From: Desulforhopalus sp. IMCC35007
GTDB taxonomy: Bacteria > Desulfobacterota > Desulfobulbia > Desulfobulbales > Desulfocapsaceae
DNA length: 44,237 nucleotides
Assembly (NCBI RefSeq): GCF_005116575.1
Contig: NZ_SWCN01000032.1
Span: 1-44,237 of the forward strand
Direction: 5' to 3'
Made by a program: the position numbers and the translations under genes. Below are positions 25,407-35,096 of this stretch, piece by piece. The notes beneath the pieces were generated by a model. It ran no database searches. It was not told where the DNA came from and saw only the letters and a list, made by a program, of their open reading frames with translations. Position 1 is the stretch's first letter. Each line of letters starts with the position of its first letter.

Positions 25407-27917
25407 ATGCATCTGCCGCAATTACCTATTCAAACTATAATTCCTGAATTGAGGGATGCGCTCCGCAGTGGATCAGCTGTACTGGCGGCACCGCCTGGTT
25501 CCGGCAAGACCACTATTGTTCCCCTGATGCTTCTTGAGGAACCATGGCTCAAAGACAAAAAGATACTTATACTCGAGCCAAGGCGGCTGGCCACCCGGGC
25601 TGCAGCCGCGCGGATGGCGGCCCTTTTAGGAGAACCGGTCGGCCGAACCATTGGTTACCAGATCCGCTTTGACCGGCAGGTTTCCCCGGCTACCCGGATT
25701 GAGGTAGTTACCGAAGGGATACTGACCAGGCGAATCCAGGAGGATAATGAGCTGCAAGACACAGGGCTTGTCATTTTTGATGAGTTCCACGAACGCTCTG
25801 TCCACGCAGACCTGGCCCTTGCTCTTTGCCTTGATCTTTGCCAACTCCGGGAAGATCTGCGGCTGCTGGTCATGTCAGCTACCCTGGATACCGGACCCAT
25901 TGCCGAGTTATTGGGCAAGGTACCAGTGGTTACAGGAGAAGGCAGGAGCCATCCGGTCAGTATTGACTATCTGCCGCAGCCGGCCACCGGAAGACCAGCC
26001 GACATAACAACTGCAGGCATACGGCGTATATTGCGAGAACAGACAGGCGACATCCTCGCCTTTCTGCCCGGTGCAGGTGAAATTAAAGACGTCGCCAAAC
26101 AGCTAAAAAATGACCCGGCTCTCGACAACGCCGTCATTGCACCGCTCTACGGCAACCTTTCCCAAAAAGAACAGGACCAGGCTATCACTCCTGATCCTTC
26201 CGGGCGCAGACGTATCATCCTCTCTACTTCCATCGCTGAAACCAGTCTTACCATTGAAGGTATTCGTTGCGTCGTTGACAGTGGCTGGTCACGACGGCCT
26301 CAATTCCACCCGGGCAGCGGTCTGTCCCGGCTGACCACTGTTCGCGTTGCAAAAGCTGTGGCAGAACAACGTGCCGGCAGGGCAGGGCGGCTGGGCCCTG
26401 GTCACTGCCTGCGACTCTGGTCTAAAGAAGAGCACTACTGTCTGGCCCCCTTTCACCCACCGGAGATAGTGGACACTGATCTCGCGCAACTGGCTCTTGA
26501 ACTGGCCTTATGGGGAGTCCAGGATCCAGGCGAGTTACTCTGGCTCACCCGGCCCCGGCAGGGGGGGTACCAACAGGCAAGGCAACTCCTCTGTTCGCTG
26601 GGTGCTGTAACCAGCGCCGGCAGGATAACGGCGACCGGCAGACAACTGGCTGGCCTTGGTGTGCATCCCCGGCTTGGCCACATGCTGCTTAAAGGCAAAG
26701 AAAGAGGCCAGGCATCACTGGCCTGTGACCTGGCAGCACTCCTCTCCGAACGGGATATCCAGACCCACGGCGCCGATGCTGCAACTGCTGATCTGCAGAA
26801 CAGGCTACACCTGCTCTCCCTGTGGCGCCAGAAAAAAATCGCTGCCGTAGTGGAGAAGGGAGGTGATCCGGGAGCATGCAGCCGGGTCGACAGGAATGCC
26901 CGCATCTGGCTGGAGCGCATGCACGAACAACGAAGCCCCTGTGATCCGGACATGGCGGGCATCTTGTTGGCCTTTGCCTATCCTGACAGGGTTGCCCGCC
27001 GCCGTCAGGGCCAGCAGGCAAATTACCTTATGGCATCCGGCCGAGGTGCGATGCTCCCTGATTTTGACCCACTCTCAATAAATGAGTACATTGTCGCCAC
27101 CCACCTGGACGCCGGCAGCAAGCAGGGAAGAATCTATCTTGCAGCATCATTGTCGCTTCCAGAACTCCAAGAGCAGCATAGCAACCTGTTAACCAAAACG
27201 ACGACCGTGTACTGGGATGAGGATACGGCACGAGTCATTGCCGCAGACCGCCTCTGCCTGGGTGCCATTGTCGTTGCAGAACAACCAGCACAAAAGGCAT
27301 CTCCGGACCAGATCACCCAGGCTCTCTTGACCGGTATCAGCAGCATGGGCATAAACTGCCTTCCCTGGGACCAGGAAACACGTCAACTCCAGGCCAGGAT
27401 AAACTGTCTCCACTCGTGGCAGCCCGATGAATCGTGGCCTGATCTCAGCGACAGCCACCTGTCCGGTGATCTTTCCTGGCTGATCCCTTACCTGACTGGT
27501 ATCAGTAAAGCAGAGCAGCTCAAACAGCTGAACCTGCGGGAAATATTTATGACCATGCTGGGATGGGTAAAGCAGCAACAATTGGAACGCCTTGCCCCAA
27601 CGGCCCTTACTGTGGCCAGCGGTTCCAAAATACGGCTTCGCTACCAGCAGGATGAACCACCTGTGCTCGCCGTTCGCATTCAGGAGATGTTTGGCACCCA
27701 GGAAACACCGGTAATATGTGCCGGCAGGATCCCTGTCCTGCTGCACCTCCTCTCTCCTGCCCAGCGCCCCATCCAGGTGACAGATGATCTGGCCGGGTTT
27801 TGGCAGCGAACATACCCGGAAGTAAAAAAAGAACTGAAGGGGAGGTACCCAAAACATTTCTGGCCGGACGATCCCCAGACAGCCGTTGCTACCAGACGGA
27901 CCAAAAAAAGCATGTAA
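25407..27917 (+). CDS. hrpB: ATP-dependent RNA helicase HrpB
   Basis: An 836-residue DEAH-type helicase matching HrpB in length and order. Walker A is PPGSGKTT (29-36), followed by LEPRRLATRAAAARM, the DEFH box with HERS near 125, MSATLD near 156, STSIAETSLTIEGI and the QRAGRAGR motif VI. The HrpB-specific C-terminal region follows, with a final YPEVKKELKGRYPKHFWPDDP block. HrpB proteins are widespread helicases of uncertain cellular substrate. The ATG at 25407 gives the standard family N-terminus (LPIQTIIPELRDALR). The gene is clearly more GC-rich than the flanking spacers. Confidence 0.92.
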   Translation: MHLPQLPIQTIIPELRDALRSGSAVLAAPPGSGKTTIVPLMLLEEPWLKDKKILILEPRRLATRAAAARMAALLGEPVGRTIGYQIRFDRQVSPATRIEVVTEGILTRRIQEDNELQDTGLVIFDEFHERSVHADLALALCLDLCQLREDLRLLVMSATLDTGPIAELLGKVPVVTGEGRSHPVSIDYLPQPATGRPADITTAGIRRILREQTGDILAFLPGAGEIKDVAKQLKNDPALDNAVIAPLYGNLSQKEQDQAITPDPSGRRRIILSTSIAETSLTIEGIRCVVDSGWSRRPQFHPGSGLSRLTTVRVAKAVAEQRAGRAGRLGPGHCLRLWSKEEHYCLAPFHPPEIVDTDLAQLALELALWGVQDPGELLWLTRPRQGGYQQARQLLCSLGAVTSAGRITATGRQLAGLGVHPRLGHMLLKGKERGQASLACDLAALLSERDIQTHGADAATADLQNRLHLLSLWRQKKIAAVVEKGGDPGACSRVDRNARIWLERMHEQRSPCDPDMAGILLAFAYPDRVARRRQGQQANYLMASGRGAMLPDFDPLSINEYIVATHLDAGSKQGRIYLAASLSLPELQEQHSNLLTKTTTVYWDEDTARVIAADRLCLGAIVVAEQPAQKASPDQITQALLTGISSMGINCLPWDQETRQLQARINCLHSWQPDESWPDLSDSHLSGDLSWLIPYLTGISKAEQLKQLNLREIFMTMLGWVKQQQLERLAPTALTVASGSKIRLRYQQDEPPVLAVRIQEMFGTQETPVICAGRIPVLLHLLSPAQRPIQVTDDLAGFWQRTYPEVKKELKGRYPKHFWPDDPQTAVATRRTKKSM

Positions 27918-28336
27918 CGATCGGAAAACTGATGGGAAAAATCGCCTTCAGCTGCTCAACCTGCTGCGACCTTTCTAAGTCTCAATGGTTTTTAAGCGCT
28001 CGTTGAGTGGATGTCGTCATATGTTTTGATTCATAACCTGATTGACACTGTTGTGATATATTGCAAGCCGCCTGATGTACGTTCTAAAGTCAGCAGCAAA
28101 GATAATCTGTGCGTATACGTAATAAACCTGTTTACTGGCCGAACGGCTTCCGGCATAAAGGTGGTGTGAACTTGATTTTGGCTTTTGGTTGGCGCATGGG
28201 AACTCGATTAATATGCGAGAATGGAGACCTACACTTGGAAATGGTTGGAAATGATGAATAAGCAGTTCAGTAGTTGTGATTTTAATGGGTTACCCAAAAA
28301 ATTCTGGTGTTCTTTCCCAGAGCCAGGACGATAGTT
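27918..28336. other. Intergenic region
   Basis: No gene is supported in this 419-base spacer. A 68-codon frame at 27800-28006 mostly overlaps hrpB. The promoter of the downstream glycosyltransferase should lie in the right half, but no clear elements were identified. Confidence 0.35.
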
Positions 28337-29503
28337 ATGTGGCTGCTTTCTATTGCTGTAGTAATTCTACTGCTTCACGTCCTGTCCGCTCTTGACGTTA
28401 TTTTCGGGGTACGGAGCATGACAAACATAAAAGAGATCCCTCCAATAAAAGATGGTAAAGGACCTTTGGTTTCTGTCATCATACCAGCTTGTAATGAAGG
28501 GGAACAGATAGAGGCAGCTGTTTCAGCACTGCTCATGCAGAATTATAAAAATCTGGAAATTATTGCTGTAAATGATCGATCCTCAGATGAGACCGGTATG
28601 ATCCTCGATCGTCTTAAGGCTTGTAATGGCTGTCTTTCTGTTATTCATATCAGTGAGCTGCCGCCTGGTTGGCTGGGCAAAACCCACGCTATGCATATGG
28701 GAGCTGCTGAGGCCAGAGGAACCTATCTGTTGTTTACGGATGGGGATGTCACAATGGCTCCAACGACTATTTCCAGGGCTGTTCACCGGATGCAGACAAA
28801 GCAATTAGATCACCTGACCCTCCTGTTCAAAAACAGTTCTGCAAACTGGCTCTTAAACAGTCTTATTTTGGATGCTGGCCTCGGCCTCGTTCAACTTCTC
28901 AGGGTCTGGCGTGCGAAAGATGCGGGTTCGCGTCACTTTGTTGGTGTAGGCGCGTTTAATATGGTCTGCCAAAAGATATATACTGATATTGGTGGCCATG
29001 AATCCTTTAAAACCCACCCCATTGATGACATTATGCTTGGAAAGGTTATCAAGAGGAGTGGTGGTGCTCAAGAGTGTTTGTTGGGGCATGAGATGGTAAC
29101 GTTGCCCTGGTACGCGTCTGTGCCAGGTATGGTAAATGGTTTGATGAAAAATTGCCTTGGGGTTATCAATTTTCGTTTTCTGTTTCTGGCACCCCTTACC
29201 CTAACCATGATAATCCTTAATATAGCACCACTCTGGGCCTTTTTTCTCTTTGATGGTCCAACACGTGCAGTTTTCGGTATGGTTCTCATTGCAAAACTCC
29301 TGCCCGCCTTACTGGCGGCTCGCCTGTTGGGACTTTCCAGATGGTGCAGTCTTGGTACGTTGATTTCCCCTTATATCCTTGTTTACATCATGCATAGGGC
29401 TGCCTGGAGAGTTTGGCGTGATGGTGGTATCTACTGGCGATCGACCTTTTATCCAATCAGCTATCTGAAAAATAACGAATCCATTCTTTTTTTTAAAAGA
29501 TAA
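28337..29503 (+). CDS. Family 2 membrane glycosyltransferase
   Basis: A 388-residue inner-membrane glycosyltransferase. An N-terminal hydrophobic helix (WLLSIAVVILLLHVLSAL) precedes a GT2 domain from about residue 43 with VSVIIPACNEG, AVNDRSSDET, the PPGWLGKTHAMHMG block and the DGDV metal-binding motif near 135; DDIMLGKVIKRSGG follows. Three or four hydrophobic helices end the protein. The overall form resembles carotenoid or lipid glucosyltransferases of the CruC/CrtQ kind, but the acceptor cannot be told from sequence. The ATG at 28337 is preferred, with AGGA upstream, over an in-frame GTG at 28307. It appears monocistronic. Confidence 0.82.
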   Translation: MWLLSIAVVILLLHVLSALDVIFGVRSMTNIKEIPPIKDGKGPLVSVIIPACNEGEQIEAAVSALLMQNYKNLEIIAVNDRSSDETGMILDRLKACNGCLSVIHISELPPGWLGKTHAMHMGAAEARGTYLLFTDGDVTMAPTTISRAVHRMQTKQLDHLTLLFKNSSANWLLNSLILDAGLGLVQLLRVWRAKDAGSRHFVGVGAFNMVCQKIYTDIGGHESFKTHPIDDIMLGKVIKRSGGAQECLLGHEMVTLPWYASVPGMVNGLMKNCLGVINFRFLFLAPLTLTMIILNIAPLWAFFLFDGPTRAVFGMVLIAKLLPALLAARLLGLSRWCSLGTLISPYILVYIMHRAAWRVWRDGGIYWRSTFYPISYLKNNESILFFKR

Positions 29504-29842
29504 TGCCTGTCCGATAGGACTAAAAGGAAGAAAGAGAACGCTATAGTCTATGTACAAACTGAGATGCAGGTATCATCGGTCCAAAATGTTCGGGAATTAG
29601 TGTACCACGAGAGCACGTGAGTATTGCTGGTAACTCCAGGAAAGATGAGAGCAGGGTCCCTCGGAGCCGGCCTGCAGGAGCAGGCTTCAAAACACCTTAA
29701 GCTGCTGTGGAAAAATACATTGGTGGTGAGTATTTTGTATTGTATTTCATGGCGACTACAGCGCCTACAAGTGGTATGGCAAATTCGACCGATAAAAAAT
29801 CATCTCCATCATCCGAATCAAAGCCAACTCAGGCACCTATAA
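29504..29842. other. Spacer, possibly decayed coding DNA
   Basis: Short protein-like stretches appear in two frames between 29740 and 29870 but are broken by stops and show no family motif. This may be the damaged upstream part of the receiver remnant that follows, or unrelated sequence. Confidence 0.3.
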
Positions 29843-30262
29843 ATTGGTAGTCGACCAAAGCCAGCGCCAAACAAGCAACCACTTGGCCGGGGGAACAGGG
29901 AAACGATACTGGTTGTCGAAGACGAGGGTGCGATCCTCAAACTTGCTGAAAGAATGCTGAACAGTTTGAATTATGATGTCCTTATCGCGTCAAGCCCCGT
30001 CGAGGCACTTTCTCTTTCTGAAATGCACGAAGGAACCATCGACCTGCTGATTACAGATGTCATCATGCCTGAAATGAACGGGCGCGAGTTGTCTGAGAGG
30101 GTCATGACAAGACGCCCTGGAATGAAATGTCTTTTCATGTCCGGTTACACAGCCGATGCGATTGCTCAACATGGCGTTCTCAAGGCAGGGATGAATTTTC
30201 TTCAGAAACCATTCTCGAAACAAGATTTTTCAATGAAGGTAAGAGCAATTCTACAAGGCTGA
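29843..30262 (+). pseudogene. Orphan receiver domain, 5'-truncated hybrid kinase remnant
   Basis: The open frame from 29843 encodes a full receiver domain: ETILVVEDEGAIL, Asp in LLITDVIMPEMNG, FMSGYTAD and the Lys of LQKPFS. This wording is that of the C-terminal receiver of PAS-type hybrid kinases. The stretch before ETILVVEDE has no ATG, GTG or TTG start in frame. The first ATG, at 29954, would delete the first strand and the acidic pair needed for phosphorylation. No kinase domain precedes it. The simplest view is the tail of a hybrid kinase gene whose front has been lost. Confidence 0.6.
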
Positions 30263-30881
30263 CTGATATCAACTGATCGAGAGAGGGATGAAAGGAGCAG
30301 TCAATTATTACTGAGGGAGGGTGAATACATTAATACCTGATCAACGCTGTTCACATCCGGTCGGCAGGCCATAAAACACAGGGATGGGTTGATTTTTCAA
30401 AATCAAACGAGGATTTTTTCCTGTCAATCTGAAGCCCTTGGATCTGCGAAGATCGTTGTCTGTTCATCGGTAATGCGGCAAAATTGTTGGAATTGCCTGA
30501 TTGCATCACTGGATGAGAGCTGAACAATAGGCTAAGGAGATCTTTGAGTATTTCTTTGTTCGGAGTTCAGCGGACGCTTTATATCGTGATTTGCATGTAA
30601 CTAAGGTTGCGATACTTCAGGTTATATTGAGAGCAGATCAACTATCTCCAATCTATTAAATTCAAAGGCACACATCTTAGAGGATTGCCAGGTCAGACCT
30701 CGTCAAAATCGATACTACTATCATTTGACCTGGCATCGCTCACAAATGAGGATATCGAGGGTAGGATTCTATTATTAAACCTGTTACCAAGAAAAGTATT
30801 AGGAGTTCTAACTCCCTTAGAAGTCGTTACTGATAGGCGCTTTGCACTTATTACTTGAATCCATAACCTCGAGTTAAAAGT
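30263..30881. repeat. Gene-free spacer with a 9-bp inverted repeat
   Basis: About 620 bases without a supported gene. GCCAGGTCA at 30687-30695 and TGACCTGGC at 30726-30734 form a perfect inverted repeat with a 30-base loop. It could mark the trace of a mobile element or a structured RNA end; there is no T-run. A smaller hairpin (GGAGTT/AACTCC) lies near 30802-30815. Confidence 0.45.
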
Positions 30882-31115
30882 TTAATCTCCCTTCATCTGT
30901 TCAAACGGAATATTCATTTTATCCACCCATTTGACCACTCCGGTTGCCGTATCCATAACATAAATATTAGTTGCTTTATCTCTGACAACCACCTCCATCT
31001 GATATTTACCCGCTGAAGGCTGTAAACTTGCCCCTGTAAGTAAAAAAAGTATGAGCATACCTATACCACCAACCAGAATCGATAGAAAATTTCTGCGTAA
31101 TGTTCTCATCCACAT
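30882..31115 (-). CDS. Small single-span membrane protein
   Basis: A 77-residue protein: a short basic N-terminus (MRTLRRN), one transmembrane helix (FLSILVGGIGMLILFLLTGA) and a 45-residue outer domain with KYQMEVVVRDKATNIYVMD and TGVVKWVD. The small beta-strand pattern suggests a compact extracytoplasmic domain; I do not know the family. GGAGG lies five bases before ATG 31115, which fixes the start against an open upstream frame. It stands alone between spacers. Confidence 0.65.
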   Translation of the reverse strand: MWMRTLRRNFLSILVGGIGMLILFLLTGASLQPSAGKYQMEVVVRDKATNIYVMDTATGVVKWVDKMNIPFEQMKGD

Positions 31116-31657
31116 GGCACCCTCCTTTTTTACAGATTTATGTGATAAACGACGTCTCAATACCAAATAGTTGCTAGGTAATTTACAGTAAAGATATTTC
31201 ATCCACAACAAGATTACAAGTGAGGCAAGGTTACAGCCTGCTGCCTCTCAATTTGTTGAAAAAAGCTGTTTGGTTATCAGATTGGTCACCCTGATCGTAC
31301 CAGTCGCCCATTCTGAGTCCACGGACACCGTAAAAACCATTTCTCCGTTATTCTATAGCATGATCTGGCGACTTGACGAGCAGTCTGGCTTATTTTTTCA
31401 TAGCTCATCTCAATCCTTCATATCGGAGGCGTGGAGACTTCACACCAGAGTAAAAAGGGTTGGCAAATACTTTAGCCGTATGTGTAGGCCGACCATATGT
31501 TGCTGATAAAATTGGTAGCGACCGGGCCCTTTTCAGGTAATTGACGATTAATTGTACGATACGGTTGATAATGATTATCATATAACTTAGGGAAGGTCAA
31601 AATAGTACGTTACGACCAAAACTAAAAATACCCTGGATTGATGAGGGTACTTTTTAA
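31116..31657. other. Regulatory spacer upstream of the DHH gene
   Basis: No gene is supported in 542 bases. A 78-codon frame at 31270-31506 has no ribosome-binding site. The region carries the Fur-like box listed separately, and presumably the promoters of the two divergent flanking genes. Confidence 0.4.
31566..31580. promoter_or_regulatory. Fur-box-like operator
   Basis: TGATAAT-G-ATTATCA is a perfect 7-1-7 inverted repeat equal to the classical core of a Fur binding site. It lies 78 bases before the ATG of the DHH phosphoesterase gene and about 450 bases from the start of the divergent small membrane protein gene. It suggests iron-dependent control of the DHH gene, which is not a usual Fur target. 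Confidence 0.6.
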
Positions 31658-32704
31658 ATGCATCACACCGGAAAACATATGAATAAAGAAGTTACACCGA
31701 TCACACAGAAATCAAGGTATCACCGTCTGATCAGCATGGTTTCACCCTCTGATAAGTTAGGCATTGCAATTGTTGCTGATCCCGACGCCATCGCTTCCGC
31801 TCTCACCTTAAAAAGACTTTTTTGGAGGAAAGCAAAGAAAATAGTTATTTGTAAAGTTAATGCGATCAAACGTTCCGATAATCTGGCGATGATTAAATCT
31901 TTAAACATCAGTCTCCCCTATATCAAACAGATTGATACAAAGGAGATAACAAAGTGGGCGACGGTTGATGCGCAACCACACCATCATCAATACCTATGCA
32001 ATAAGCAATTTCATATACTCATTGATCACCATCTACCTTTTCTTTATCCCGACATTCCCTTCAAAGATATTAGAAATGATTATGGTGCAACTTCTTCTAT
32101 AATGACAGAATATCTTCGTGCCGCAAATATAACCCCTTCAACAAGACTGGCGACAGCCCTTTTCTATGGTATCAAGACGGACACAGATAATTTTGCCCGC
32201 ACCTCAACAGAGGCCGACATTAAGGCATTCCGATATCTTTACCCTTACGTCAATCTCAACATTATAAAAAAAATAGAATCTTCAGAAATTAATAAAGAAA
32301 ACCTTGCTGCTTTTCGCTTGGCTTTTGAAGCCCTGCAACTTATTGAAGACACCGCTTTCATTCATATGGGAGAAGTTCATGATGCAGACACCTTGGTAAT
32401 TGTTGCTGATTTTTTCATTAAGATGGCCGAGGCCTCCTGGTGTCTTGTATCGGGTATTCATGGTAACAAACTCATTATAATCATAAGATATGCAGGCTTT
32501 CGTCTCCATGCAGGAGCGACTGCAACTCGACTTTTCGACAAATTCGGGTCAGCAGGAGGACATAAAAATGCAGCTCGGGCAGAGATTCCAATTTCTATGC
32601 TGAAAAAAGAAAAAATCATTGTAGCTGAGATTAAAGATTTTATAGTTAATACCTTTAAACAACGCAGAGTTAATAAGATTAATGCCGCTACTCCTGTTGA
32701 ATAA
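31658..32704 (+). CDS. DHH/DHHA1 family phosphoesterase
   Basis: A 348-residue protein of the DHH superfamily. The first metal motif is ADPDAIASA (about 40-48), the DHH motif is ILIDHHLP near 121, a further Asp motif is GIKTDTDNF near 170, and the DHHA1 substrate domain ends with SAGGHKNAARAEI near 310. Relatives such as NrnA degrade short oligoribonucleotides and pAp; others cleave cyclic dinucleotides. No membrane or PAS part is present, which argues against a GdpP type. The exact substrate cannot be told. The start may be ATG 31658 or ATG 31679; neither has a strong ribosome-binding site. Confidence 0.85.
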   Translation: MHHTGKHMNKEVTPITQKSRYHRLISMVSPSDKLGIAIVADPDAIASALTLKRLFWRKAKKIVICKVNAIKRSDNLAMIKSLNISLPYIKQIDTKEITKWATVDAQPHHHQYLCNKQFHILIDHHLPFLYPDIPFKDIRNDYGATSSIMTEYLRAANITPSTRLATALFYGIKTDTDNFARTSTEADIKAFRYLYPYVNLNIIKKIESSEINKENLAAFRLAFEALQLIEDTAFIHMGEVHDADTLVIVADFFIKMAEASWCLVSGIHGNKLIIIIRYAGFRLHAGATATRLFDKFGSAGGHKNAARAEIPISMLKKEKIIVAEIKDFIVNTFKQRRVNKINAATPVE

Positions 32705-32777
32705 ATCTCAATTGTCTGATTATGTTGTAGGCTCCTTATAAAAGCCATTCGGCGATCGCGTGGACGCAGTTGAGATT
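32704..32777 (+). terminator. Large stem-loop at the end of the DHH gene
   Basis: AATCTCAATTG at 32704-32714 pairs with CAGTTGAGATT at 32767-32777 over 11 bases with one U-G pair in RNA. The loop of 52 bases can form a smaller internal hairpin. The stem begins at the last base of the stop codon. It may end transcription or protect the 3' end; there is only a short T-rich stretch after it. The remaining spacer to 33072 shows no gene. Confidence 0.4.
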
Positions 32778-33072
32778 GATTTAAATGAAATATTTTGAGA
32801 AGTTTGTTATTTCTGGAAAACACATACTCAAAGGCCATTGTCTCAAATGACTGCGTACTCTAAGGACTTTGGGCGGCTTTGATGAGGTATAAGCCATAAG
32901 CCGATCCTCGTTGCCCTCGCTTGACATGCAAGACGCTATGTCTATCCTTAATTCAGGCTGACCTGACGACTGGAAGCACTAAACCTAATCTGCTGAACAG
33001 TTGAACCCGATTTGTCTATGTGGTTGAAATCAATAGACGACTAAGAACCGTATCCAAATTTACTATAACATT

Positions 33073-33858
33073 ATGACAGAGCCTCTTCCTTTGATTGTTG
33101 GACGACGATTACCACTCTCTGGAGCTGTCAATTTTCGTGATATTGGTGGACAGGTAACTTCCGACAACCGGACTGTAAAGAGAGGACTTGTCTACCGCTC
33201 CGATCACCTCTCCCGCCTGTCAGATAAAGACCAGCAGCTTCTGCAGCGCCTGCGATTTAAAATGGTTGTTGATTTCAGAACAGTCCGCGAGCAGCAACAA
33301 TCTCCCGATCTTCTGCCGGCTGATGGCTCTATTGGCCTGCTGTCACTGCCCGTCCAGGTAAATGACTTTGATCCGGCCATAGTTATGGAGCGTCTGAAGG
33401 CAGGCGATGACGTCTGGCTGTCCATGGATTTTTTTATCGAACTCTATCTAAAATACTTAGACGATTTTGGACCGATATGGGGCAAAGTACTCAATCTTGC
33501 AGCTTCTCATCATAACCTGCCCCTGGTCTTCCATTGCACCGGAGGCAAGGACCGTACCGGAATCTGTGCAGCACTGCTGCTTATGGCCCTTGGCGTACCA
33601 GAGGCAAGTATTATAGAGGAACACGATCTCTCAAACGTCTACAATGAAGAAAGGCTGCAACCTATCTATGCCCAATTCGCAGCTCTAGGTGTAGGACGCA
33701 CAAAGGCTGCGCCCTATCTACAGGCACCCATTGAACCCCTTATTGCCATGTTTGATCATCTAAAGAAAAACTATGGCACCATTGAAGACTACCTGCTGGC
33801 AACAGCAGGGCTTAACCGGACAACGCTCACGGCTTTGCAGGCGGGTCTTCTGCAATGA
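33073..33858 (+). CDS. Tyrosine/serine protein phosphatase-like protein
   Basis: A 261-residue protein of the Y_phosphatase3 type. The N-terminal signature VNFRDIGG lies near residue 18, and the phosphatase loop HCTGGKDRTG (Cys-x5-Arg) near 155. In bacteria this group removes phosphate from proteins or from lipid and inositol phosphates; MptpB-like enzymes show both. Its stop overlaps the next start (ATGA at 33855-33858). Being coupled to a CDP-alcohol phosphatidyltransferase, a lipid-phosphate substrate is at least as likely as a protein. It opens a nine-gene run. Confidence 0.85.
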   Translation: MTEPLPLIVGRRLPLSGAVNFRDIGGQVTSDNRTVKRGLVYRSDHLSRLSDKDQQLLQRLRFKMVVDFRTVREQQQSPDLLPADGSIGLLSLPVQVNDFDPAIVMERLKAGDDVWLSMDFFIELYLKYLDDFGPIWGKVLNLAASHHNLPLVFHCTGGKDRTGICAALLLMALGVPEASIIEEHDLSNVYNEERLQPIYAQFAALGVGRTKAAPYLQAPIEPLIAMFDHLKKNYGTIEDYLLATAGLNRTTLTALQAGLLQ

Positions 33859-35096
33859 AAAAGTTGCCGGATGCAAGCAGCGATAATGGAAGAAATTACT
33901 TTGCTGGCAACAGAGACCAAGGGGAGGTGCTCAGAGGGTTGCGTCGTCAATCGAGGTGGGCTGCTTTTCTTCTCATCTTCCCATGGTTGTTTACTTTATT
34001 CTATTGCCAGACCATCTTTTACAAAGAGCCGTTTGCCCTCTTGGCTCTTCTGCCAGGGCTTGCGACACTGGTCCATATTCATTGGCATCTTGTTCATCAT
34101 TTAAAATCCAACCATCGTCAACTTGAAGAAAACAACCTTTTTGCAACTCTAGGAGCAGCCAACTGGATCACCCTGGTGCGCGCATCTTTCGTCGTTGCCC
34201 TGGCAGGCTTTCTGCCATTATCCTTAATGCCGCATGGTCTAGTCAGCCAGAATACGCTCGCCTGGGGTGGAGGGACTATCTATCTCGTGGTTTCCATACT
34301 TGATCTGTTTGACGGGTATGTCGCCAGGAGGCAGAGACGTGAGACCGAACTGGGAAAACAGCTCGATATCGTAACCGATGCCGCAGGCCTGCTGGTGGCC
34401 TCGCTGTTGGCTGTAGCTCTCGGTCGATTACCAGGTATCTATCTCCTTGTTGGTCTGGCCTACTATCCTTTTATTTTTGGCATCTGGCTGCGGCGGAGGC
34501 AGGCACTTCCTCTTGTTGATCTGCAACCACGTCCCTATTCGCGGATCATAGCCGGTTGCCAGATGGGTCTGGTGGCGATGGCGCTCCTGCCCATCTTTAA
34601 ACCTGTGTTCACCTTTCTTGCCGCATATCTATTTATGATTCCGCTGCTGATCGGTTTTTTGCGAGATTGGCTGGTGGTGTCCTGCCGAATACAAACAAAT
34701 GCTGATCAGCAGTCAGGTCTGGACCTTTGGATGCGATCCCTGGCAGGAAAACCCCTGCCTCTGGTAATTCGTCTGGTTGTCTTTACAGGCGGGATCGCAA
34801 CACTTGCCGCTCATGGTGGTTTTCAGACACATCTGTTCTGGCAACTGGCTCATAGCTTAAGTTGCCTGCTGATAGTTCTTGGTTTCATGGGGCGCAGTGC
34901 AGGTCTTTTTCTTGTTTTGCTCCTTGGCAGCAACCTGTCGCCATTCGGGGTAAATGTTCTTTCAATGACTCTCTTTGCCGCTGCTGCTTCCCTTATATTA
35001 ACTGGTACCGGCACCATGTCTCTCTGGGGGCCGGAAGAGGCGATTCTCTATCGTCGCAGTAAAAAGAATGCAAACACAGCCTGTGAGGGACAATGA
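33855..35096 (+). CDS. CDP-alcohol phosphatidyltransferase family membrane protein
   Basis: A 413-residue polytopic membrane protein. It contains the full CDP-alcohol phosphotransferase signature D-x2-DG-x2-AR-x8-G-x3-D-x3-D, beginning DLFDGYVAR near residue 149. These enzymes join a CDP-linked lipid or head group to an alcohol. It is about twice the usual length because of a hydrophobic C-terminal half with roughly six more helices (from about residue 290). It overlaps both neighbours by four bases (ATGA), so translation is coupled to the phosphatase before and the LPG-synthase-like protein after. The substrate alcohol is unknown. Confidence 0.88.
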   Translation: MKKLPDASSDNGRNYFAGNRDQGEVLRGLRRQSRWAAFLLIFPWLFTLFYCQTIFYKEPFALLALLPGLATLVHIHWHLVHHLKSNHRQLEENNLFATLGAANWITLVRASFVVALAGFLPLSLMPHGLVSQNTLAWGGGTIYLVVSILDLFDGYVARRQRRETELGKQLDIVTDAAGLLVASLLAVALGRLPGIYLLVGLAYYPFIFGIWLRRRQALPLVDLQPRPYSRIIAGCQMGLVAMALLPIFKPVFTFLAAYLFMIPLLIGFLRDWLVVSCRIQTNADQQSGLDLWMRSLAGKPLPLVIRLVVFTGGIATLAAHGGFQTHLFWQLAHSLSCLLIVLGFMGRSAGLFLVLLLGSNLSPFGVNVLSMTLFAAAASLILTGTGTMSLWGPEEAILYRRSKKNANTACEGQ

